This document shows, piece after piece, positions 7,269 through 15,613 of a stretch of DNA of 39,907 nt. The stretch comes from Desulfobacteraceae bacterium (GTDB lineage: Bacteria > Desulfobacterota > DSM-4660 > Desulfatiglandales > Desulfatiglandaceae). The notes under the pieces were generated by a model that saw only the letters and a program-made list of their open reading frames with translations, was not told the origin of the DNA and made no database searches. Within the stretch, counting starts at the first letter, position 1; each line of letters opens with the position of its first letter. Where the stretch lies: positions 1 through 39,907 of the forward strand of contig JAUWMR010000036.1 in NCBI GenBank assembly GCA_030613055.1. Reading direction: 5' to 3'. A program made the translations under genes and the position numbers.

Positions 7269-8267
7269 ATGAGAAGATGTCTTAAACTATTAGTTTTGAT
7301 TGCAGTTCCAGCGCTGATCTATTTTGCCTTTTTCGGGTGCGGGGCGAAAGACGATGTCTTTCATATCGGGGTCCTGCAGTGGACGGAAAAGGTCCGGCCA
7401 TTTGAACTGACCTATAAAGGTGTGCTTGATGGTCTTAGTGTGAAAGGCTTTAAGCAAGGGGTGAATTTGAAAATCAGCTACAGGAATGCGGAGCAGGATA
7501 AAACCCTGGCGCTAAAAATCGCCCGGGAATTTGTGAAAAAAGAGGTTGATGTAATAGTTTCCTTAGGAACAGGGAGTAGTCTCGCGGCCCTTAAGGCCAC
7601 TGAAAACAAGCAGATTCCCATTGTATTTTCTATTGTTGGAGCCCCAAAGGCTACCGGTATTATCCATGATTTTGATGATTCGGGACGAAATATTACCGGC
7701 GTCAGCATGAAGGTTCCGGTGAAGGAACAATTTGAGATTGTCAAGGAGGCCCTTCCCGGAGTAAAAATGATGGGCATTATCTATTGCACCGAGATGCCCC
7801 AGGCCGTGTCCACCGGTAAAGAAGCCGCTGTGGCTGCCCCTGAATTTGGCTGGAGCCAGTTTACGATTTCTTTGCCAATAGAGAAATTACCTCAACTTGG
7901 AAAAATAGTTCAATCATTAGCGCAAAAAGTCGATGCCATCTACATACCGACTGACCCTGTTTTAGGGCTACCTGAAAATCTTAAAAAGATCATTCGTTTA
8001 TCAGACGAGCAAAGGATACCGGTTTTGGCCGTGGCAAGAAAATTTGTGGAAGACGGCGCATTGATGGCTGTGCACTGCGATTTCTACGAGATCGGGCGGC
8101 AGGCCGCAGACCCCATAGTCAAGGTGCTGGGAGGTGTTGACCCGCGAACGATTCCTTCACAGCTGCCTACCATGAAAAAGTTTTCTCTTAATCTGAAAAA
8201 GGCACAGCAATTGCATATTAAAATCAAGCGCAATATTGTTTTAAAGGCTGATAATGTTTTTGATTAA
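7269..8267 (+). CDS. ABC-type periplasmic substrate-binding lipoprotein (TrpX-like)
   Basis: The 332-residue protein belongs to the ABC_sub_bind family (type 1 periplasmic fold). It has an N-terminal export signal (basic start, hydrophobic stretch 7-22) and a likely lipidation Cys24 in FFGC, an atypical lipobox. Family landmarks include DVIVSLGTGSSLAALKAT, IPIVFSIVGAPKATG and a late MAVHCDFYEIGRQAA segment. No permease or ATPase gene is adjacent. It precedes a membrane sensor kinase, and without the intervening repeat element the two genes would be 17 bp apart. I infer that it presents a ligand to the kinase rather than feeding a transporter. The ligand is unknown. Confidence 0.85.
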   Translation: MRRCLKLLVLIAVPALIYFAFFGCGAKDDVFHIGVLQWTEKVRPFELTYKGVLDGLSVKGFKQGVNLKISYRNAEQDKTLALKIAREFVKKEVDVIVSLGTGSSLAALKATENKQIPIVFSIVGAPKATGIIHDFDDSGRNITGVSMKVPVKEQFEIVKEALPGVKMMGIIYCTEMPQAVSTGKEAAVAAPEFGWSQFTISLPIEKLPQLGKIVQSLAQKVDAIYIPTDPVLGLPENLKKIIRLSDEQRIPVLAVARKFVEDGALMAVHCDFYEIGRQAADPIVKVLGGVDPRTIPSQLPTMKKFSLNLKKAQQLHIKIKRNIVLKADNVFD

Positions 8268-8279
8268 TTGAAAAGGTGA

Positions 8280-8412
8280 CAGTCTCGTAAAAAGTCCAAA
8301 CTACCGTCACTCCCGCGAAGGCGGGAGTCCAAAACTGCTTGAAATGACTGGATTCCCGCCTCCGCGGGAATGACAAAAAAAAAGACAGATGAAGACTTTC
8401 TACGAGTTCATC
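8280..8412. mobile_element. MITE-like element, copy 1
   Basis: The element is 133 bp with terminal inverted sequences (left CAGTCTCGTAAAAAGTC, right GACTTTCTACGAGTTCATC) and two internal hairpins of the CTCCCGCG/CGCGGGA type. It is flanked by a perfect direct repeat, AAAAGGTGA, at 8271-8279 and 8413-8421. Related copies are at 16971, 21011 and 27105. It encodes no protein, so it must have been mobilised in trans. Confidence 0.8.
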
Positions 8413-8426
8413 AAAAGGTGATTATT

Positions 8427-9107
8427 ATGCAGATTTCAGGGTTTTTACCGAAAAGATTAAGCACCCGGTTGATAGTTATGACACTCATAGCGGGTTTGCT
8501 TCCTGTTTTAATCTTTACCCTTTTGATAAACATATTCGCCATTCAATTCCCCGCTGAAACCGATCGTGCCATTCAAGAGGGACAGGAGGAACAGTGGCAA
8601 CGCAGTGAAGCCGTATTGAGGCAGATGGCGGAAGATTTTATCCGACAAAAGACGTTAGATGTGGCCCTTCAATTGGAATTATTCCTCCAGACCCACCCTG
8701 AGATGACGGTCAAAGACCTGCAAAATCACACAAAATTCAGGGAAATCGCCATTCAACCGGTGGGAAAAACAGGATACACGGCCGTGCAGGATTCTGATAC
8801 TGCCATTAATCGCTTTCACAAAAGTCCCAAAATAGAAAATGTAGACCTGCATTCTTTATCGGAAAAACTGCCCGGGTTCTGGGCTGTTATGGAGGCCAGC
8901 CTGAACGGAAAATATTCTCACGGGTACTACCGGTGGAAAGAACCTGACGGGGAAATACGGGACAAATTCATGTACATAGCGCCGGTTGGTGTAAGCACCT
9001 CGGATGGTGTTCGATTTGGAGTTGCGGCAACTACCTATATAGACGAGTTCACTCAATCCATTCGGGGGCCGCCCAGGACGTCTCCCGCAGTACAACACGC
9101 TACCTGA
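8427..9107 (+). CDS. Sensor histidine kinase, N-terminal periplasmic sensor part (frameshifted)
   Basis: The 226-residue product has a transmembrane helix at about 15-38 and an extracytoplasmic Cache-like sensor region (GKTGYTAVQDSDT, FMYIAPV, FGVAATTYIDEF). It ends abruptly after TQSIRG. Around 9064-9068 a run of five G shifts the frame. With one base added to the run, translation continues as AAQDVSRSTTRYLMSTVNS straight into the next ORF, so both are one gene. I chose the ATG at 8427 over the upstream one at 8370 because it has an AAGGTG ribosome-binding site 6 bp away, and the extra codons would come from the repeat element. Confidence 0.8.
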   Translation: MQISGFLPKRLSTRLIVMTLIAGLLPVLIFTLLINIFAIQFPAETDRAIQEGQEEQWQRSEAVLRQMAEDFIRQKTLDVALQLELFLQTHPEMTVKDLQNHTKFREIAIQPVGKTGYTAVQDSDTAINRFHKSPKIENVDLHSLSEKLPGFWAVMEASLNGKYSHGYYRWKEPDGEIRDKFMYIAPVGVSTSDGVRFGVAATTYIDEFTQSIRGPPRTSPAVQHAT

Positions 9108-11278
9108 TGAGCACTGTTAACAGCCAAATACAAGCTCTCAGAACGGCGGGATTTCTGTTTATGGGTCTGGGAATTGTGATTATCCTTGCCTTAGCGTACT
9201 GGATGGGGATGTATTTTTCCCGTGCCATCACCCGGCTTCGAGAAGCTACAAGGGCAGTCAATCAAGGAAATCTTGATGTACAGGTAAGATCCACTATGTC
9301 AGGTGATGTGGGAGAATTAATAGAAGACTTCAACCAGATGATAGTTCAGCTTGCAACAACGACTGTTAAAAAAGAAAAATTAGAGGCAAGTGAAGAAAAA
9401 TACAGGACCATCGTCGAAAGTATTGAGGAAGGCTATTACGAGTGTGATATTACCGGAACCTTTACATTCGTGAACGATTCGCTTTGTAAAATTATCGGCT
9501 ATTCAAGAGATGAATTTATGGGCATTAACAGCCGGCAATTAATGGACAAGGATACTGCAAAGAAGGTTTATCAGGTGTTCAATAAAGTATTCAAAACAGG
9601 GATACCTATCAAATTGCTTGACTGGGAATTTACAAAAAAAGACGGGACCAGGGGATTCATTTCGGCCTCCATATCCCTGATAAAGGACGCGGGGGGGCAT
9701 ACCGTTGGGTTCCGGGGCATTTTTCGGGACATAACCGATTGGAAACTAATAGAAGAAAAATTAATAAACGAAAAAGAAAGATTTGAATCCCTGGCAATGG
9801 ATGCGCCCTTTGGCATGTCGATCATCAATCCTGATGGGGCATATGAATATGTAAATCCTGAATTTACCGGGATATTTGGTTATACATTAGGTGATATCCC
9901 GAACGGAAAGACCTGGTTTAAACTTGCATTTCCTGATCAGGAATACAGACAGGAGGTTATTTCCACATGGATTAATGATTTGAAGGAGGCAAAACCGAGG
10001 GCCTTAAGACCACAGGAGTTCAAGGTCACATGCAAGGACGGCTCAATAAAAAATATCCGCTTCAGGCCAGTGATGCTAAAGAATAAAAATCAGCTCGTAA
10101 CATATGAGGACGTTACCGAAACGAGGAAACTTGAGGCCCAGCTCAGGCAGGCAACCAAGATGGAGGCCATTGGTACCCTGGCAGGTGGCATTGCCCATGA
10201 CTTCAACAACCTGCTTATGGCCATACAGGGGAATGCCTCATTAATGTTATTAGATATCGATTCCGGTCATCCCTCTTACGAGAGGCTGAAAAACATCCAG
10301 CAGTATGTCCTTAATGGAGCAGGGCTCACCAAGCAGCTTTTAGGCTTTGCCAGGGGCGGAAAATATGAGGTCAGGGCTACAGAGATAAATGAGTTAATAG
10401 AGAAAAATTCCGAGATGTTCGGCAGAACGAAAAAGGAGATATCAATCCATCCAAAATATCAGGGAGACATCTGGACCGTGAACGTAGACCGCGGGCAGAT
10501 TGAACAGGTACTTCTAAACCTCTTTGTCAACGCATGGCAGGCCATGCCGGGAGGCGGGAACCTGTATCTTGAGACGGAAAATGTCGTTATTGATGAAAGC
10601 TCCATGAATAAGTTTTTTGTGAAGCCCGGCAATTATGTAAAAATATCCGTGACTGATACCGGAGTCGGAATGGATGAGGGAACACTTCAAAGGATATTTG
10701 ACCCGTTTTTTACAACCAAAGAGATGGGCAGGGGGACAGGTCTGGGATTGGCTTCTGCTTACGGGATTATAAAAAACCATGAAGGCTATATTAACGTCTA
10801 TAGTGAGATAGGCAAAGGTACTACAGTTAATTTTTATCTACCGGCAATAAAAGAAGGGCGCACAGAGTTAAGATCCGAGACCAACATTGAGGGTGAAATT
10901 GTCCGGGGAACAGAGACAATTCTTTTTGTTGATGATGAAGATATAATAGTTGATATCGGGAAACAGATGCTGAATACAATGGGTTACCAGGTCTTGTTAG
11001 CCAGGGGTGGGAAAGAGGCAATAGAAGTCTACAGGGAAAATCACGATAATATACATATGGTCGTACTTGATATGATTATGCCGGATATGGGAGGGGGAGA
11101 AACTTATGACGTGTTGAAGGAAATAAATTCCGATATCAAGGTCCTGCTTTCAAGCGGATACAGCATAAATAGTCAGGCCGCCGGGATACTGGATCGCGGC
11201 TGCGATGGATTTGTTCAGAAGCCTTTTACAATAAGGCAGTTGTCCCTGAAGATCAGGGAAATCCTGGATAAACAATAA
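9107..11278 (+). CDS. Hybrid histidine kinase (HAMP-PAS-PAS-HisKA-HATPase-REC), C-terminal part of split gene
   Basis: The 723-residue product starts in what should be the end of the sensor domain. A transmembrane helix lies at 15-36 and HAMP at about 35-88. Two PAS domains cover about 98-212 and 225-340. The HisKA box AGGIAHDFNN has phospho-acceptor His364. The ATPase has N-box Asn475, DTGVGMD at 517-523, a DPFFTTK segment at 532-538 and GTGLGLA at 543-549. The receiver domain (about 603-720) has Asp609, Asp610, phospho-acceptor Asp655 and Lys705. Its ATG overlaps the upstream stop (TGATG at 9105-9109), so reinitiation could yield a kinase tethered to the membrane but without its sensor. No DNA-binding output domain is present. 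Confidence 0.9.
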   Translation: MSTVNSQIQALRTAGFLFMGLGIVIILALAYWMGMYFSRAITRLREATRAVNQGNLDVQVRSTMSGDVGELIEDFNQMIVQLATTTVKKEKLEASEEKYRTIVESIEEGYYECDITGTFTFVNDSLCKIIGYSRDEFMGINSRQLMDKDTAKKVYQVFNKVFKTGIPIKLLDWEFTKKDGTRGFISASISLIKDAGGHTVGFRGIFRDITDWKLIEEKLINEKERFESLAMDAPFGMSIINPDGAYEYVNPEFTGIFGYTLGDIPNGKTWFKLAFPDQEYRQEVISTWINDLKEAKPRALRPQEFKVTCKDGSIKNIRFRPVMLKNKNQLVTYEDVTETRKLEAQLRQATKMEAIGTLAGGIAHDFNNLLMAIQGNASLMLLDIDSGHPSYERLKNIQQYVLNGAGLTKQLLGFARGGKYEVRATEINELIEKNSEMFGRTKKEISIHPKYQGDIWTVNVDRGQIEQVLLNLFVNAWQAMPGGGNLYLETENVVIDESSMNKFFVKPGNYVKISVTDTGVGMDEGTLQRIFDPFFTTKEMGRGTGLGLASAYGIIKNHEGYINVYSEIGKGTTVNFYLPAIKEGRTELRSETNIEGEIVRGTETILFVDDEDIIVDIGKQMLNTMGYQVLLARGGKEAIEVYRENHDNIHMVVLDMIMPDMGGGETYDVLKEINSDIKVLLSSGYSINSQAAGILDRGCDGFVQKPFTIRQLSLKIREILDKQ

Positions 11279-11290
11279 GGTATTAGTTTT

Positions 11291-11341
11291 TTTCGATTTT
11301 AAAACCATGTCCTTCCCCGCATAGCGGGATCTTCGATGGGC
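11291..11341. repeat. 51-bp intergenic repeat, copy 1
   Basis: This is identical base for base to 34195-34245. It contains the CCCCGCATAGCGGGATCTTCG hairpin core. It lies in the 384-bp gap between the kinase and gltA, which holds no gene. Confidence 0.8.
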
Positions 11342-11390
11342 ATGGTCAGAGCCAATCGGCTCTGCCTTTAATCCCTCCACGGCGGGACAT

Positions 11391-11583
11391 AAGTGCCTAA
11401 AGTGATCTAAAGTGCCTAAAATGCCTAAAGTTAATGAATTCTGCTATTTTTAAAAAAAATTACTCTATGACACCAATTAGCAGACAAAAGGGGGCAAATC
11501 CCTGAGACGTTGTTTTATAAATAGCACGCCGAAGGCGTACCACAACTTTAGGCACTTCAAACTTTAGGCATTTTAGGCACTTT
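11391..11583. repeat. Large inverted repeat of GTGCCTAAA motifs
   Basis: The left arm (11391-11432) is a short array of GTGCCTAAA-like units. The right arm (11543-11583) is its inverse. The inner 24 bp at 11409-11432 are perfectly complementary to 11560-11583, with about 127 bp between them. It lies between the convergent ends of the sensor kinase and gltA and could form a long transcript hairpin for both. There is no gene inside. Confidence 0.75.
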
Positions 11584-11662
11584 TTTCTTCATAGCGCTTT
11601 AACCCCTTCCAGGGGCAAATCAAGGCCACGACCTCTGGGCGTGGATGCTCTTCCTTTTAATC

Positions 11663-12952
11663 TCAACTTCTTTCGTCAATGGGGATATAATCCCGCATCT
11701 TTGGCCCGATATAGATCTGACGGGGACGATGGAGTTTCCACTTGGGGTCATCAATGCTTTCTTTCCACTGGCTGATCCAGCCGGGCAGCCGGCCAATGGC
11801 GAACATGACAGTAAACATGTCAAGCGGAATCCCTATGGCCCTGAGAACTATGCCGCTGTAAAAGTCAATATTGGGATATAGATTATGGTCTATGAAATAG
11901 GAGTCTTTTACAGCAACCTCTTCCAGCCTCCTGGCAATGTCTAATAGGGGATCATCCCGGTTCAGTTTTTCCAGGAGCTTGTGGCATGTTTTTTCCATGA
12001 TGCGTGCCCTGGGATCGTAGGTTTTGTATATACTATGGCCAAAACCCATCAATCGAAAGGTGTCATTTTTGTCCTTAGCCCTAACAATAAAGGGTGCAGG
12101 GTCCCCTCCATTATCATAAATCTGCTGGAGCATTTCGATCACAGCCTGGTTGGCCCCTCCGTGCAGGGGGCCCCAGAGGGCGGCTATGCCTGCTGAGATG
12201 GCCGCGTAAAGATTGACACGCGCGCTGCCAACCAGCCGGACCGCCGCTGTTGAACAATTCTGTTCATGGTCAGCGTGCAGGATCCAGAAGACCTCGAGGA
12301 CCTTTACAAGGTCCTCGTCAATTACGTACGGACGGACAGGAGAATCAAACATCATGTTCAAAAAGTTGGCACAGTAGGTCAGGTCATGCCTTGGATATAT
12401 TACCTTATGCCCTAAAGACATTTTATAGGACATGGCGGCCATGGTCCTTACCTTGGAAAGCAGCCTGGCAAAAGTAATGTTTATCTCTTCCTCATCCGAA
12501 CGCTCAGGAAGTTCGGGATAGAACGCCCTTAAGGCATTGACCATGGAGGAAAGGATCCCCATGGGATGTGCCCTTTTTGGAAAATTTTCAAAAAATGCGC
12601 GCATATCCTCGTGTACCAGGGAATGGTCGTTAAGCATGATGGAAAATCTGCTCAATTCTTTCCTTGTAGGAAGTTCGCCGTTGATCAGGAGGTAGGCGGT
12701 TTCTACAAAGGTTGAATGTTCTGAGAGTTGTTCCACCGGAATTCCCCTGTATCGCAAAATCCCTTTTTGCCCGTCCATAAAGGTGATGCTGCTCTGGCAG
12801 CTGCCGGTATTTGCAAAGCCCGGATCAAGTGTTATGAACCCGGTTTCTTTACGCGCCTTGGAAATGTCAATAGCCGTTTCACCTTCAGATCCTATCACAA
12901 CAGGCAATTCATAGGTCTTCCCATCAAGGGTTAAGCTGGCGATTTTTTTCAT
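11663..12952 (-). CDS. gltA: Citrate synthase
   Basis: The 429-residue enzyme condenses acetyl-CoA with oxaloacetate to give citrate, the entry step of the oxidative TCA cycle. Catalytic residues are in place: His264 in GPLHGG, His306 in GFGHS and Asp363 in NIDFYSG; HADHEQN at 226-232 is also conserved. Length and the N-terminal beta region (residues 1-60) fit the hexameric GltA type of Gram-negative bacteria rather than the shorter type. The start has GAGGTGAG as ribosome-binding site. It is transcribed divergently from acn-icd across a 187-bp gap, so TCA genes share one intergenic control region. Confidence 0.95.
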   Translation of the reverse strand: MKKIASLTLDGKTYELPVVIGSEGETAIDISKARKETGFITLDPGFANTGSCQSSITFMDGQKGILRYRGIPVEQLSEHSTFVETAYLLINGELPTRKELSRFSIMLNDHSLVHEDMRAFFENFPKRAHPMGILSSMVNALRAFYPELPERSDEEEINITFARLLSKVRTMAAMSYKMSLGHKVIYPRHDLTYCANFLNMMFDSPVRPYVIDEDLVKVLEVFWILHADHEQNCSTAAVRLVGSARVNLYAAISAGIAALWGPLHGGANQAVIEMLQQIYDNGGDPAPFIVRAKDKNDTFRLMGFGHSIYKTYDPRARIMEKTCHKLLEKLNRDDPLLDIARRLEEVAVKDSYFIDHNLYPNIDFYSGIVLRAIGIPLDMFTVMFAIGRLPGWISQWKESIDDPKWKLHRPRQIYIGPKMRDYIPIDERS

Positions 12953-13139
12953 ATCTTCTCACCTCACGTATATTTGAATAAGAACTTAGCAGATAATTTT
13001 ATTATCGACCAGAAAAATTATCAGTTGATCGGATGGAACTCCAATATTTTCTTTGCTTTTAAGAGTATAGTATGAAAGAAAGTTGAAAATCAGGGCACAC
13101 ATTCAGGCACAAAAAACGTAGCTTTAATGGTAAGGCAAA

Positions 13140-15095
13140 ATGGCTTACAAAGATCATATAACAGGGCAAATACTTGCCGCGCATTTGCTTGAAGGAGATC
13201 TTGTTCCGGGTGCGGAGATTGGCATCAGGATTGACCAGACCCTTACCCAGGATGCAACCGGCACCCTGGTATATCTGGAATTCATGTCATTGGAGGTTAA
13301 CCGCGTTCAAACGAAGCTCTCGGTATCCTACGTTGATCATAACACCTTGCAGACAGGCCGTGAGAACGCGGACGATCATCTTTTTTTGCAGTCTGCTGCG
13401 GCACGCTATGGAGTTTGGTTCTCGCGTCCCGGTAACGGTATCTGCCATCAGGTACATTTAGAGCGCTTCGGCGCGCCGGGAAAGACCCTTCTGGGATCTG
13501 ACAGTCACACACCCACTGCCGGGGGGCTTGGAATGCTGGCAATTGGGGCCGGCGGCATGGACGTTGCCCTTGCCATGGCAGGAGCCCCTTTTTATATGAC
13601 GGTACCCCGGGTTACCTTTATTCGGTTGACAGGGCAACTGTCACCCTGGGTAGGAGCAAAGGATGTGATTCTTCACCTCCTGGGAAACCTTACTGTTAAA
13701 GGCGGTCTCGGGAAGATCATAGAGTACGGAGGTCCGGCAGTGAAGACGCTCACTGTGCCGGATCGTGCTACTATTGCCAATATGGGGGCGGAATCAGGTG
13801 CCTGGACCTCACTGTTTCCTTCAGACGAAGTAACAAGGCGATTTTTGGCCGCCCAGAAGCGGGAAAAAGACTGGACCCCGATTTACGCCCGCGAAGGAGC
13901 AGAATACGGTGAAGTGATAGAGATTGACCTTTCTACTTTAATACCGCTTGTAGCCAGTCCCTCCAGCCCGGATGCAGTCAGACCTGTCCAGGAATTATCC
14001 GGTAAAAAAGTTGATCAGATAGTAATCGGCAGTTGCACCAATTCATCCTACCATGACCTCAAGCTGAGCGCCCAGCTCCTTAAGGGCAAAAAAGTGCATC
14101 CTGAAGTCAGCCTTGTAATCGCCCCTGGTTCCCGGCAGGTCTTATCAATGCTTGTCAGAGACGGCAGCCTGGCTCATATGATTGATGCCGGCGCACGGAT
14201 ACTTGAGGTGGCCTGCGGTCCATGTATCGGTATGGGACAGGCACCTCCCACAGGTGGGGTCAGCGTGCGCACCTTTAATAGAAATTTCCCAGGTCGAAGC
14301 GGAACACCGGACGCAGAGGTCTATTTAGCAGGCCCTCATGTTGCCGTGGCCGCTGCCTTGACCGGCAGCCTGGTTCATCCTGCTGTTTTAGGCCATCTGC
14401 CGGACGTGGAAGGCCCTGAAAAATTTCTTATAAACGACTCCATGATTATTCCTCCATCCGCAAACACACATGACGTTGACATTCGCATGGGGCCCAATAT
14501 CAAGCCACTGCCAGATTTTGCGCCAATGCCGGATTCACTGAAACTTAAGCTGCTCCTGAAATTGGGAGATAATATCACGACCGACGATATTTTGCCCGGC
14601 GGGGCAGGGGTGCTCCCATTGAGATCAAATCTCCCGGCAATTTCCCTGCACGTTTTTAAATTAATATCGCCCGGTTTTGCGCAAAAGGCCCGGGCTCAAG
14701 GCAATGTGGCCATTCTCGGAGGGGAAAATTACGGCCAGGGCTCAAGCCGTGAGCATGCTGCCCTTGCACCTAAGTATTTAGGCGTCCATGCGATTCTAAC
14801 AAAGTCTTTTGCCCGTCTCCACAGGGCGAATCTGATCAATTTCGGGGTACTGCCCGTATTGATTACCGACAGGCAGTATGATCAAATCGAAGAAGGCTGC
14901 AATATCGAGCTTGTTGATATGGAAAAGGCAGTGGCTGAGAGTGATAAAATCATTATCAAATTAATGAGTGGAGACAGGGAGCTCACTGGAAGGCTGGACC
15001 TTTCCGTAAGAGAGAGGAAAATACTATTGGCCGGCGGCAGCCTTAATCTCCACCGGCAGAATATAAAAAGCAGATGTAACTACTCAGGTGGATAG
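13140..15095 (+). CDS. acn: Aconitate hydratase (Aquifex-type), C-terminus altered by an insertion
   Basis: The 651-residue protein isomerises citrate to isocitrate. The three [4Fe-4S] ligands are visible: Cys299 in GSCTNSS, and Cys359 and Cys362 in ACGPCIGMG. DSHTPTAGG at 121-129 and the swivelling-domain loop NYGQGSSREHAALAP at 540-554 are intact. The length fits the short AcnA subgroup. The last six residues (CNYSGG) are encoded by the inserted element that starts at 15076. Without it the frame would end NIKSR-TAA, giving 645 residues. The extension is at the extreme C-terminus and probably tolerated. The gene is followed by icd and divergent from gltA. Confidence 0.95.
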   Translation: MAYKDHITGQILAAHLLEGDLVPGAEIGIRIDQTLTQDATGTLVYLEFMSLEVNRVQTKLSVSYVDHNTLQTGRENADDHLFLQSAAARYGVWFSRPGNGICHQVHLERFGAPGKTLLGSDSHTPTAGGLGMLAIGAGGMDVALAMAGAPFYMTVPRVTFIRLTGQLSPWVGAKDVILHLLGNLTVKGGLGKIIEYGGPAVKTLTVPDRATIANMGAESGAWTSLFPSDEVTRRFLAAQKREKDWTPIYAREGAEYGEVIEIDLSTLIPLVASPSSPDAVRPVQELSGKKVDQIVIGSCTNSSYHDLKLSAQLLKGKKVHPEVSLVIAPGSRQVLSMLVRDGSLAHMIDAGARILEVACGPCIGMGQAPPTGGVSVRTFNRNFPGRSGTPDAEVYLAGPHVAVAAALTGSLVHPAVLGHLPDVEGPEKFLINDSMIIPPSANTHDVDIRMGPNIKPLPDFAPMPDSLKLKLLLKLGDNITTDDILPGGAGVLPLRSNLPAISLHVFKLISPGFAQKARAQGNVAILGGENYGQGSSREHAALAPKYLGVHAILTKSFARLHRANLINFGVLPVLITDRQYDQIEEGCNIELVDMEKAVAESDKIIIKLMSGDRELTGRLDLSVRERKILLAGGSLNLHRQNIKSRCNYSGG

Positions 15096-15528
15096 ACTGA
15101 AGGTTGAAGGCTTTTAGGGACAAAACATGCGCGATCACACAAAACTTAGGGCATTTGAGCTGGCTGACGAGGTAGCAGTATTGGTTTATCGGGTGACCGC
15201 AGGGTTTCCGAGAGAAGAGTTGTATGGTCTGACTTCTCAAATGCGGCGGGCAGCTGTTTCAGTTTCTTCTAACATCGTTGAAGGTTGCGCACGTGACAGT
15301 CAGGCAGATTATCTTCGTTTTCTCTATATAGCCTTCGGATCATTGAGGGAACTGCATTATCAGCTAAATTTGTCGAAGCGTTTGGGGTTCTTGCGCGATC
15401 AGGATTCATCTCTGCTTGAAGCAAAGATTGTCGAAACAGAGAAGGTCTTGAATGGTTTGATTCGAGCGTTGCGAGATGATTGATATACTTCAGCCTTCAG
15501 TCTTCAACCTAAATACCTGTGTAGTTAC
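15076..15528 (+). mobile_element. 453-bp four-helix-bundle mobile element with TIRs and 8-bp target duplication
   Basis: The termini are 37-bp imperfect inverted repeats (15076-15112 and 15492-15528, 29 of 37 matching), with outer ends GTAACTACTCAGGT and ACCTGTGTAGTTAC. The perfect 8-bp direct repeat AAGCAGAT abuts both ends (15068-15075 and 15529-15536). Removing the element plus one repeat restores AAA-AGC-AGA-TAA, a clean stop codon for aconitase, so this is a genuine insertion. The only gene inside is a four-helix-bundle protein of 118 residues. In RNA the two ends can form a long stem enclosing the gene, as in the intervening sequences of some 23S rRNAs. No transposase is encoded. Confidence 0.88.
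15127..15483 (+). CDS. Four-helix-bundle protein (S23 / intervening-sequence protein family)
   Basis: The 118-residue protein has the family hallmarks: an opening KLRAFELADEVAVLVY helix, FPREELYGLTSQMRRAAVSV at about 30-49, SNIVEGCARDS at about 53-63, and a final helix pair. The family includes the protein encoded in rRNA intervening sequences and resembles Avd, the accessory protein of diversity-generating retroelements that binds RNA and reverse transcriptase. Its biochemical function outside Avd is not established. The start has TAGGGA 6 bp upstream. It fills nearly all of the inserted element, so it is the element's own gene and probably acts on its RNA or DNA ends. Confidence 0.9.
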   Translation: MRDHTKLRAFELADEVAVLVYRVTAGFPREELYGLTSQMRRAAVSVSSNIVEGCARDSQADYLRFLYIAFGSLRELHYQLNLSKRLGFLRDQDSSLLEAKIVETEKVLNGLIRALRDD

Positions 15529-15613
15529 AAGCAGATAATAGAAGGGTAAAATAGAGGTAATCGTTCAAAGGTTCAACCTTCTTCAAACCTGAACCTCTGA
15601 ATGCTTAAGAATT

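Noticed and set aside
8370-8426. Upstream ATG for the sensor gene
   Set aside because: Those codons come from the right end of the MITE; the ATG at 8427 has a good ribosome-binding site and gives the expected start.
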